Below, piece by piece: positions 1 to 5,508 of a DNA stretch of 14,548 nt. Below the pieces are notes generated by a model. It did no database searches. It was not told the DNA's origin and saw nothing but the letters and a program-made list of their open reading frames with translations. Positions within the stretch are counted from its first letter, which is position 1; each line of letters begins with the position of its first letter. The DNA lies in the NCBI GenBank assembly GCA_025464795.1, contig JAODNB010000216.1, positions 1-14,548 of the forward strand, in the 5' to 3' direction. The DNA is from Frankiales bacterium. GTDB taxonomy: Bacteria; Actinomycetota; Actinomycetes; Mycobacteriales; SCTD01. Made by a program: the position numbers and the translations under genes.

Positions 1-33
1 GTGAGGGGCCCTGCTGCGTTGCGCTCGCTGCGT

Positions 34-1239
34 TCAGGACTCGAGGCAGCCGTCCCATCCGCCGTGCTCGAAGGACTTCTGGAAGCAGTAGCGGGCGTCG
101 GGGAAGTAGGCGCCCATGACCTTCTTGGGGTCGTCGTCCTTCGTGATCGACTGGATCGCCTGCGGGAAGGAGGAGGACGGGACCATGTGCCGGTAGATGA
201 TCAGGCCCTTCTCGTCTGCGACCCCCCAGGGCAGCCACGTCACGCCGTTGGCCGCCGTGGCGTTCCTCGGCCGATGCGCGGGGTCGGAGATGACGATCGT
301 GAGATAGCCCTTGCGGTCCACCACCGTCTGGTAGTCCGCTGTGCACGCGTTGACCCGGGTGGATGCGCTGTTCTGGCAGATCGACCAGTACCGCAGCTGG
401 TCGCGGGCGCTCGGGAGGACGCCCTTCACGGTGTTCGGGAAGCGCGGTGCTCGGGTGCGGATGACGACCAGATCTCCGTAGGCCCGATCGATACCTGCGG
501 TGAGGTAGGCGTTCTGCTGGTTGCCGAAGAACCCGAAGGCGTCGTTGCCGAACGCCTTGCCCCAGGTGATCTGGGTCGTGGTTGCGGCGACGGAGTGCGG
601 ATAGCTGGCCTGGTTGAGCGAGGAGGTGCCGAGACCATGGGTGTCGGGCAGGTCGTTGCTGCAGGCCTGCCCGGCGGCGAGGGTGGTGCCCGTGGCGGTG
701 GCGAGCGAGACCGTCGGAAGCGGCCCGCCTCCTTGCGGTGAGGAGGCGTCGGTCGGTGTGTACACCCGCATCATGAGCAGCCCGCCGGGGTTCCTCGTGG
801 CACCGAGCGCACTGGTCCCGGCGTACAGGGTGTTGGGTGCGGGCTTGGCCGGCCGGGGCGTGAAGACGACGTGCACGGTGTAGTGCTGACGCGCCGCCCG
901 GGCTGGGCCTCCGGCGAAGGGGTTGCTGCTGCCCTTGTCCGGGCGGATCTTCGCGTCGTACACCGAGTCGAGGGGAACACCTGACGGCTGGTAGACGTGG
1001 AAGGACACGTACCGGGCCCGTGGGTAGGTGCCGTGGATGACCAGCTCGGTACCGGAGGCGTTGACGTAGGGGTGCGACCAGTACGACGCGTTGGTGTCCG
1101 GGTAGGCCACGTTGACCGTGTCCGGTTCGGACTTGGCGACCCAGCTGCAGGAAGCGGACGGGGAGGCGGCTGTGGAGGCAAGGGGAGCGAGCATCCCGGT
1201 GCCGAGGACGGCAGCGAGCAGGGCGGTGCGCAGGCGCAT
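34..1239 (-). CDS. secreted protein of unknown function, 401 aa
   Basis: The protein begins with a Sec-type signal peptide: basic MRLR, a hydrophobic stretch to about residue 22, then a small-residue cleavage region near residues 23-26 (STAAS). The mature part is rich in aromatic residues and beta-prone. It contains DTNASYW near residue 48, then ARYVSFHVYQPSG and GGLLMMRVYTPTD, and ends in a Cys-containing tail (ARYCFQ, WDGCLES). Six cysteines in the exported part could form disulfides. I do not recognise an enzyme family or catalytic motif. Similar uncharacterised exported proteins are, as far as I recall, common in mycobacteria and relatives. The ATG is supported by AGGAAG eight bases upstream. 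It is the last minus-strand gene in the window, and whatever lies beyond its stop is outside view. Export is well supported; the function is unknown. Confidence 0.85.
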   Translation of the reverse strand: MRLRTALLAAVLGTGMLAPLASTAASPSASCSWVAKSEPDTVNVAYPDTNASYWSHPYVNASGTELVIHGTYPRARYVSFHVYQPSGVPLDSVYDAKIRPDKGSSNPFAGGPARAARQHYTVHVVFTPRPAKPAPNTLYAGTSALGATRNPGGLLMMRVYTPTDASSPQGGGPLPTVSLATATGTTLAAGQACSNDLPDTHGLGTSSLNQASYPHSVAATTTQITWGKAFGNDAFGFFGNQQNAYLTAGIDRAYGDLVVIRTRAPRFPNTVKGVLPSARDQLRYWSICQNSASTRVNACTADYQTVVDRKGYLTIVISDPAHRPRNATAANGVTWLPWGVADEKGLIIYRHMVPSSSFPQAIQSITKDDDPKKVMGAYFPDARYCFQKSFEHGGWDGCLES

Positions 1240-1258
1240 GTCGGGTGCTTCCTGAGGC

Positions 1259-1273
1259 GGGGGCAGGTCCCCC
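1259..1273. other. GC hairpin between small ORF and secreted-protein gene
   Basis: GGGGG and CCCCC arms flank a 5-base loop (CAGGT). On the minus strand it lies 27 bases after the stop of the 61-aa ORF and a few bases before the ribosome binding site of the secreted-protein gene. It could be a weak terminator or a leader hairpin. No T-run follows. Confidence 0.35.
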
Positions 1274-1300
1274 TAGTCTTCGAGGCGAAGGCGATAATCC

Positions 1301-1486
1301 CTATCGACTTGCAGGGTTATTCAGGGTGACGCCGATCACGTCAGCAACGGCGAGCCGGCGGACGACCAGGGTCCGGGGACGTCCCATCAGGGTCGTCGTC
1401 CTGCGGAAGACGTGGAACGGGCCCTCCACGCGGTGCTCGTCGGCGTCGACGAGCAGGTGGCCAGTGGGGAGCGAGACGTCGTACAC
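1301..1486 (-). CDS. small hypothetical protein, 61 aa
   Basis: No family is recognised. The frame looks coding: nearly every codon up to the last six or so ends in G or C (for example GAC GTC TCG CTC CCC), and the protein has a beta-strand-like pattern (VYDVSLPTGHLLVDADEHRV, then FHVFRRTTTLM and RTLVVRRLAV). The GTG start is preceded by AAGGGA at 8 bases. The frame stays open upstream to a TGA at 1544-1546, adding 19 protein-like codons (RTALVEFLPEGRVSEGTTP). Before that TGA lies an in-frame ATG at 1559-1561 followed by only four more codons. The gene may therefore start further upstream at a CTG, or be a remnant interrupted by a nonsense codon. It lies 61 bases upstream of the secreted-protein gene on the same strand and could be cotranscribed with it. 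Confidence 0.5.
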   Translation of the reverse strand: MYDVSLPTGHLLVDADEHRVEGPFHVFRRTTTLMGRPRTLVVRRLAVADVIGVTLNNPASR

Positions 1487-1563
1487 GGGGGTGGTCCCTT
1501 CGGAGACTCGACCCTCCGGGAGGAACTCAACCAGAGCGGTACGTCAGCTCAGCGGGGCCATCA

Positions 1564-1598
1564 CGAGACACCTGGCGCGGAAGAGCGCACGTGTCTCG
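1564..1598. other. inverted repeat / stem-loop
   Basis: CGAGACAC (1564-1571) pairs perfectly with GTGTCTCG (1591-1598). Inside it GCGC (1575-1578) can pair with GCGC (1585-1588) around a GGAAGA loop. On the minus strand it ends just before the ATG at 1561. It could be a structured leader for the small ORF or a protein site. No T-run is present. Confidence 0.4.
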
Positions 1599-1660
1599 CT
1601 GTAACGGAGCTCCGAAGCAGCGCCCCGCGGCACGGCGGGCGCTCGTACACCGCTAGGCGA

Positions 1661-1681
1661 AGACACCCAGCGAGGGTGTCT
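1661..1681 (-). terminator. probable terminator of M15 lipoprotein gene
   Basis: AGACACCC and GGGTGTCT form a perfect 8-bp stem with a 5-base loop (AGCGA), starting 18 bases after the stop of the peptidase gene. There is no T-run, so if it terminates it would be of the T-less kind often proposed in actinobacteria. It could instead be an RNA-stabilising 3' hairpin. Confidence 0.5.
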
Positions 1682-1699
1682 CGTCGGAGCCCGAAGCGG

Positions 1700-2887
1700 T
1701 CAGCTGTTGAGGAGGGCGCCGATCTCGAAGTGCATCGGGTCGGTGTAGGACCAGTCGCCCCCCCAGCGGAAGCCCCAGCGCTTGAAGATGTTCACCACGC
1801 CCATGTCCATGGTGCCGCGACCACCGCGCTGGTTGCTCACGGCATCGAGGTCGATCGCGATGCCCCAGGTGTGCAGGGAGATCGCGTGCGTGGGGTTGCG
1901 CTCGATGAACCGAGGCACGTAGCAGCCGTCGTAGGAGTGGATCTTGGAGGCCAGGCCGGCCTTGACCACGTCCTGGAGCGCGCCTCGCAGCTGCGGGATC
2001 ATGAGGCGGTGGCACGTGACGCGGCCCAGGATCGGCACGGTCGTGCTGGCGATGTTCTCGCTGACCCACCGGGCGTCGGGCTGGATCGTGCCATCGGCGA
2101 AGTACTTGTAGGAGAAGGCCCCGAACGCGTGCGCTGCGCGGCTGCCGGTGAGGAACGCGACGGGGTTGGCCGCCGGTTGCGTCAGCAGGTCCACCTCGGC
2201 GTTGTTCCCGGTGACCTCACGGACCTTCGACGCGAGGGCCTCGGCGTCCTTGGCTCCTGCGCTGAGGACCACGGCCGTCGGGTTGGTGAGACCGAGTCGA
2301 CGGCCGGTGGCGGTGGACACGAGCAGGTCCGTGTCGGGGATGCCCGTGGTCGCAAGAGCGCCCAGGCGCAGTGTCAGGTGGTGCTTCGCGGTGAGGGTGA
2401 GCTCCTTGCCGAGCCCCAGCCCGTAGAGCTTCGCGACGTGGTGAGAGGCGATGACGCCCCCGTTGGCGATGGTCTGCCAGACCGGGGTGGACTCGGCGGT
2501 ACCTGCCGCGGCGAAGCGGCGGAAGGTGGTGGGGTCGACGCTGGCGACGTGGACGGGGTGGGTCCCGATCTTGATCGTGCCGGCGGCGAAGGCGACGGCG
2601 CCCGGCGCGAGCACGGCGACCTGGTGGACCTCCTTGGCCGTCAGCGGCTTGGAGCCCGTGACCAGGACGTCCGGGCGCAGCCGGGGGCCGGCGAGCGCCG
2701 ACAGGCTGACGTTCGGCGATCCCGTGGGGGCGTCCGAGGCCTCCCCAGCCACGGCCGGCGACGCCATGGGCAGTGTCGCGGCGACGTGCTCGGCCGGCGC
2801 GTGGTTGCACCCCGCGAGGGCAGTGGTCGCGAGCGCAGCGCTGACGAGCAACGCGAACGCGCGAGTAACGCTGGTGTTCTGGGGCAC
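1700..2887 (-). CDS. lipoprotein: MacB/FtsX-like region plus M15 peptidase domain (VanY/DD-carboxypeptidase type)
   Basis: This is a probable cell-wall peptidase anchored outside the membrane. From the GTG at 2887 (AGGAG eight bases upstream) it has a lipoprotein signal with lipobox LAGC, lipid-accepting Cys27. Residues about 60-215 read like the extracellular core domain of MacB/FtsX permeases: VLAPGAVAF, VDPTTFRRF, a G-VIASHHVAKLYGLGLGKEL stretch and LLVSTATGRRLGL. No transmembrane permease part is present. Residues about 255-395 are an M15 domain with the zinc pattern His339-x6-Asp346 (HTWGIAID) and His386 in DPMHFEI. M15 enzymes of the VanY/endolysin kind cut D-Ala-D-Ala or related peptidoglycan peptide bonds; the exact bond here cannot be told. 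An in-frame extension to 2932 exists but lacks an RBS and would bury the signal peptide. It is probably monocistronic, ending in a hairpin. Confidence 0.88.
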   Translation of the reverse strand: MPQNTSVTRAFALLVSAALATTALAGCNHAPAEHVAATLPMASPAVAGEASDAPTGSPNVSLSALAGPRLRPDVLVTGSKPLTAKEVHQVAVLAPGAVAFAAGTIKIGTHPVHVASVDPTTFRRFAAAGTAESTPVWQTIANGGVIASHHVAKLYGLGLGKELTLTAKHHLTLRLGALATTGIPDTDLLVSTATGRRLGLTNPTAVVLSAGAKDAEALASKVREVTGNNAEVDLLTQPAANPVAFLTGSRAAHAFGAFSYKYFADGTIQPDARWVSENIASTTVPILGRVTCHRLMIPQLRGALQDVVKAGLASKIHSYDGCYVPRFIERNPTHAISLHTWGIAIDLDAVSNQRGGRGTMDMGVVNIFKRWGFRWGGDWSYTDPMHFEIGALLNS

Positions 2888-2907
2888 CGCGTGAACTCCT
2901 GGGGAAC

Positions 2908-2936
2908 GTCGTACGTGACCGGGGGGTATCACTCAG
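2908..2936 (-). promoter_or_regulatory. candidate promoter of M15 lipoprotein gene
   Basis: On the minus strand CTGAGT (2931-2936) and TACGAC (2908-2913) are 17 bases apart, about 20 bases upstream of the GTG start. The arrangement resembles the one upstream of guaB (CTGAGC, 17 bases, TACGAT). This is a motif reading only. Confidence 0.35.
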
Positions 2937-3033
2937 GGAAACGAGGAAGCATCCCTGGAAGTGACGGGCAACACCCGATCGTACCGGTATCTCCCGAATG
3001 TCCGACAGCCGTCGCGCACGCGTGGCGGTGGGG

Positions 3034-3318
3034 TCAGACGGCGGTCGCGAGCTCGATCAGCTGCAGCCGGTCCTGCTCGGACAGGCCACCCCAGACGCCG
3101 TACGGCTCCCGGACCGCGAGGGCGTGCTCGCGGCAGGCAAGCACCACCGGGCAGCTGGCGCAGACGGCCTTCGCGGCGGCCTCGCGGCCCGAGCGGGACG
3201 GGCCGCGCTCGCCCTCGGGGTGGAAGAACAGCTCGGTGTCCTTGGTGCGGCAGGCGCCGTGGAACTGCCAGTCCCACTGGTCGAGCGCGGGGCCGGGGAG
3301 GCGGGTCAGGTCTGTCAT
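3034..3318 (-). CDS. whiD: WhiB-family Fe-S transcription regulator (WhiD/WhiB3 type)
   Basis: The 94-residue protein has the full WhiB signature. There are four cysteines for a [4Fe-4S] cluster (GACRTKD, then VCASCPVVLACREHA with C-x2-C-x5-C), followed by the G-V-W-G-G turn (PYGVWGGLSEQDRL) and a short C-terminal tail. The segment WDWQFHGACR ... ELFFHPEGERG ... REAAAKAVC closely resembles Streptomyces WhiD and Mycobacterium WhiB3 as I remember them. Such proteins sense redox or NO through the cluster and act with the primary sigma factor on sporulation, redox or lipid genes. The ATG has AGGA eight bases upstream. The gene is divergent from the merR-type gene, with 126 bases between the starts. 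The location near bldM and guaB fits whiD/whiB3; the paralogue call is from sequence likeness and synteny only. Confidence 0.9.
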   Translation of the reverse strand: MTDLTRLPGPALDQWDWQFHGACRTKDTELFFHPEGERGPSRSGREAAAKAVCASCPVVLACREHALAVREPYGVWGGLSEQDRLQLIELATAV

Positions 3319-3363
3319 GGGGGCCGTCCTGTCGTTCCGGGGTCAGGTGGTGCGACGTTCGTC

Positions 3364-3392
3364 AGCCTACAACCGCTTCATAAGTTGTTCAA
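3364..3392 (-). promoter_or_regulatory. candidate promoter of whiD-type gene
   Basis: On the minus strand TTGAAC (3387-3392) and TAGGCT (3364-3369) are separated by 17 bases, a good sigma70-like match. The predicted start of transcription is about 40 bases before the ATG. Confidence 0.55.
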
Positions 3393-3413
3393 GAGGTGGT
3401 TCTCTCGAGTTGT
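3369..3413. promoter_or_regulatory. GTTGT/ACAAC repeat cluster in the divergent whiD-merR region
   Basis: ACAAC (3369-3373) is inverted relative to GTTGT (3384-3388) with 10 bases between, and GTTGT recurs at 3409-3413. The cluster covers both hexamers of the whiD-type promoter and reaches the proposed merR -35. It is a candidate operator, perhaps for the MerR protein encoded beside it. Five-base repeats can arise by chance. Confidence 0.35.
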
Positions 3414-3438
3414 GCCCGCTCGGGAGCCCCCTCATCCT
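3410..3438 (+). promoter_or_regulatory. candidate promoter of merR-type gene
   Basis: TTGTGC (3410-3415) and CATCCT (3433-3438) are 17 bases apart. Transcription starting 7 bases later would begin exactly at the GTG at 3445, giving a leaderless mRNA. This fits the absence of a nearby Shine-Dalgarno sequence. Confidence 0.3.
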
Positions 3439-3444
3439 TCGTTG

Positions 3445-4386
3445 GTGAGCGACGAGCGGACGGCCCCCCGGTTGCCTGTCTCCGTGGTGGCCCATCGCCT
3501 GGGCATTGCGCCGGCCACCTTGCGGACGTGGGACCGCAGGTACGGGGTCGGGCCCACTGAGCACGCCACGGGGGCCCACCGGCGCTACGGGCCGCAGGAC
3601 CTGGCTCGGCTCGAGACCATGCGGCGGCTCGTCCTCGAGGGAGTGCCGCCAGGCGAGGCCGCGCGGGTGGTCCTCGAGGGCGGGTACGACCCGGCGACGG
3701 AAGGCGCGCAGTTCCCCGACCGGCAGGGGGGCCTGCCGCTCCCCGAGCCTCGCGGACCAGCGCAGCCGCTCCCTGGGGCGGACGAGATCGCCCGAGGGCT
3801 CGGTCGGGCGGCCACGTCGCTGGACAGCGACGCCGTGCTCCGGTGCTTCGCCGAGCAGCTCGCCCGCCACGGCGTGGTGCCCGCCTGGGAGCAGGTGATG
3901 GTGCCGGTGCTCGTGGCTGCCGGCGCGCGCTGGGAGGCGACCGGCGAGGGGGTGGAGGTCGAGCACCTGCTGTCCGAGTGCGTCGCGACCGCCCTGCGCC
4001 AGCACTCCCCGCCGGTCGAGAGCGACCGGCCGGTGCTGCTCGCCTGCGCTCCGAACGAGCTCCACACGCTGCCCCTGCTGGTCCTGTCCGCAGCCCTGGC
4101 CGAGCGCGGGCACGCCACGCGCACGCTCGGTGCAGCAGTCCCTGCGGAGGCTCTGCTCGCGGCAGTCCGCCGTACCAGGCCCCCAGCCCTGTTCGTGTGG
4201 TCCCAGCGAGCGGCCACCGGTCACCGCGGGCTCCTCGAGGCCCTCCCGGCCTCTCGGCCTCCGACAGCGGTGTTCGCCGGCGGGCCGGGCTGGCCGTCGG
4301 ACCTGCCCGCGAGGGTCAACCGCGCGGACGGGCTCGGCGCGGCGCTGGATCTGATGGGCAGGGCCCTACGGGGATCAGCGCTCTGA
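3445..4386 (+). CDS. MerR-family regulator with cobalamin-binding-type sensor domain (CarH/LitR-like)
   Basis: The 313-residue protein starts with a MerR winged helix (about residues 10-75; VSVVAHRLGIAPATLRTWDR, RRYGPQDLARL). It continues as a B12-binding-like module. A helical-bundle part (about 110-190) carries the W-x9-EH signature (Trp163, Glu173, His174), and a Rossmann-like part (about 195-300) keeps a His at 207 (NELHTLPL) where CarH has its cobalt-ligating His. The surrounding E-x-D-x-H-x-x-G motif is degenerate: Glu205 at -2 and Pro210 at +3. Relatives bind adenosylcobalamin and release DNA in light. Whether this one binds cobalamin is open. The frame is open upstream to 2998, but that stretch overlaps whiD antisense, so the GTG giving MSDERTAPRLPVS was chosen. 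It has no clear RBS and may be leaderless. Its stop is 18 bases before the next gene. Confidence 0.85.
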   Translation: MSDERTAPRLPVSVVAHRLGIAPATLRTWDRRYGVGPTEHATGAHRRYGPQDLARLETMRRLVLEGVPPGEAARVVLEGGYDPATEGAQFPDRQGGLPLPEPRGPAQPLPGADEIARGLGRAATSLDSDAVLRCFAEQLARHGVVPAWEQVMVPVLVAAGARWEATGEGVEVEHLLSECVATALRQHSPPVESDRPVLLACAPNELHTLPLLVLSAALAERGHATRTLGAAVPAEALLAAVRRTRPPALFVWSQRAATGHRGLLEALPASRPPTAVFAGGPGWPSDLPARVNRADGLGAALDLMGRALRGSAL

Positions 4387-4391
4387 GGCAC

Positions 4392-4397
4392 TAGCGT
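4392..4397 (+). promoter_or_regulatory. -10 element for leaderless TPR-like gene
   Basis: TAGCGT lies exactly 7 bases before the GTG at 4405, the spacing expected when transcription starts at the first base of the start codon. The same layout is seen before guaA (TAGACT, 7 bases, GTG). Confidence 0.45.
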
Positions 4398-4404
4398 CCA
4401 CGGG

Positions 4405-5334
4405 GTGACGACACCTGACCTGCCCACGCTGCTGGCCAGTGGGGAGCACGCCGCGTTCCACGGCAAGCCGGCCGCCGCTGTCGGTGCGCTGGAGCAGGCC
4501 GTCGTCCTCGCCCAGTCCCAGGGCCTGGTCGCTGAGATGGCGGCAGCCGCGTGGCTGCTGGGAGTGTCCCTCGGTGCGGGCGGCAGGTACGGCGGAGCAC
4601 TCACCGTGCTGGCGCCGCTCGTCGAGGCCGGCCAGGTCGAGGGCACGGCGCCGGAGCGCCGGTTGTTCGGGGCACTGTCGAGCGCCACGATCGCCAGCAT
4701 CCACCGCCAACTGGGTCGTCACGCCATCGCCCGGGAGGCCGACCTCGACGCGCTAGAGCTCACCGACGGCACGGGCGAGGCCGCCTTCGACGCGCTCCTT
4801 GGCCTTGCCTCGGACGCGGTCGGGCTCGATGACTCCGAGGAGGCGGTGGCCCGCCTCGCCGAGGCCGGGGCCGTGCTGCCGGGACGCGGTGACGAGTGGT
4901 GGCGCCAGCGCGTCCGCCTGGGCTGGACCCATGCCGAGGTCGCCCTGCTCGAGGGCCGTCCGGAGGACGCAGCCGCGAGCGCCGCTGAGGCCGTGCAGCG
5001 GGCCGAGGACGCCCGGGCACCGCGGCACGTGTCCAAGAGCCTGCTCCTGCTAGGGCTGGCTCAGGTCTCCATGGGGGACGCCGAGGCAGTCGGCACGTTG
5101 CGGCGGTCCGCGACGTTCGCCGAGTCCCTGGGAGTCCTCCCGCTCATCTGGCCGTCCCGGGCGCTGCTCGGGGCCATGCTGTCCGAGGAGGAAGCGGAGT
5201 CCGACCGCGCTGAGGGCGCCAAGTCCCTTGCTGCCGCGCGGTCGGCGGTCCTCGCGATCGCCGGGGACCTGCCTCCTGGAGTGCGCAGCGAGTGGCTCGC
5301 ACGACCCGACATCAACGCCCTTCTCGAGGGCTGA
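4405..5334 (+). CDS. TPR-like helical repeat protein of unknown function, 309 aa
   Basis: I do not recognise a named family. The protein is almost entirely alpha-helical and Ala/Leu/Glu-rich. Helix pairs look like tetratricopeptide repeats: GKPAAAVGALEQAVVLAQSQ, then WLLGVSLGAGGRYGGALTVL, later ALLEGRPEDAAASAAEAVQR and LLLLGLAQVSMGDAEAVGTL. It has no signal peptide, membrane segment or catalytic motif, so a cytoplasmic scaffold or partner role is likely. It sits between the MerR-type gene and the kinase/BldM operon. In Mycobacterium tuberculosis a gene of unknown function (Rv3415c) lies next to whiB3, which may be the positional equivalent; I cannot confirm homology. The GTG start has no RBS but a well-placed -10. 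A palindrome 41 bases after the stop may also end this transcript. Confidence 0.8.
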   Translation: MTTPDLPTLLASGEHAAFHGKPAAAVGALEQAVVLAQSQGLVAEMAAAAWLLGVSLGAGGRYGGALTVLAPLVEAGQVEGTAPERRLFGALSSATIASIHRQLGRHAIAREADLDALELTDGTGEAAFDALLGLASDAVGLDDSEEAVARLAEAGAVLPGRGDEWWRQRVRLGWTHAEVALLEGRPEDAAASAAEAVQRAEDARAPRHVSKSLLLLGLAQVSMGDAEAVGTLRRSATFAESLGVLPLIWPSRALLGAMLSEEEAESDRAEGAKSLAAARSAVLAIAGDLPPGVRSEWLARPDINALLEG

Positions 5335-5352
5335 TCTGCGGCCTACAAGGCT

Positions 5353-5395
5353 GTCACCCACCCGAGGGACCCTTGTCACCCATCCGGGTGGGTGA
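5353..5395. promoter_or_regulatory. operator-like array: three TCACCCAYCCG copies, BldM-box-like palindrome
   Basis: TCACCCACCCG occurs at 5354-5364, TCACCCATCCG at 5376-5386 (exactly 22 bases further, two helical turns), and TCACCCACCCG inverted at 5385-5395. Copies two and three form TCACCCATCCGGGTGGGTGA (5376-5395), a 20-bp palindrome with one mismatched pair. The 5376-5391 part, TCACCC-N4-GGGTGG, resembles the Streptomyces BldM homodimer target as I recall it (TCACCC-N4-GGGTGA type). It lies upstream of the operon encoding a BldM-type protein. The palindrome could also fold in RNA as a T-less terminator for the TPR-like gene. Confidence 0.55.
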
Positions 5396-5477
5396 TGCCA
5401 GATAGGCACATCGGGCCAGAACGCCTTTTCAACCTCGAGTGCGGCCCTGTTTCTGCCGAAGAAGCCGGTACAGGTCC

Positions 5478-5502
5478 TAGCGTGCTCGACAGGGGGAGGA
5501 GG
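5478..5502 (+). promoter_or_regulatory. -10 element and strong RBS of the kinase/bldM operon
   Basis: TAGCGT (5478-5483) is a -10-like hexamer identical to the one before the TPR-like gene. A strong Shine-Dalgarno sequence, AGGAGG (5497-5502), lies six bases before the GTG at 5509. This RBS decides the start in favour of 5509 over the longer frame from 5392. No convincing -35 is seen, which would fit an activator-dependent promoter. Confidence 0.5.
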
Positions 5503-5508
5503 TGGCGC

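Noticed and set aside
1..741. 246-codon plus-strand open frame at the window start
   Set aside because: It is antisense to the secreted protein at 34-1239, which has a signal peptide and a good RBS. The antisense product has shadow-like composition.
2982..2989. TACCGGTA palindrome downstream of whiD
   Set aside because: An 8-bp palindrome alone, with no second copy and no link to a promoter.
2998..3444. N-terminal extension of the MerR-type protein
   Set aside because: The added 149 residues overlap the whiD-type gene antisense and its promoter, and the MerR helix-turn-helix normally begins near the N-terminus.
1412..3448. 678-codon plus-strand open frame
   Set aside because: It is antisense to the M15 lipoprotein and whiD-type genes, both of which have clear family motifs. 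Its translation is Arg/Gly/Asp-rich without recognisable domains, typical of shadow frames at high GC.
5392..5508. N-terminal extension of the kinase-like protein (ATG at 5392)
   Set aside because: The AGGAGG six bases before the GTG at 5509 fixes the start, and the extension would cover the repeat array and the -10 element.
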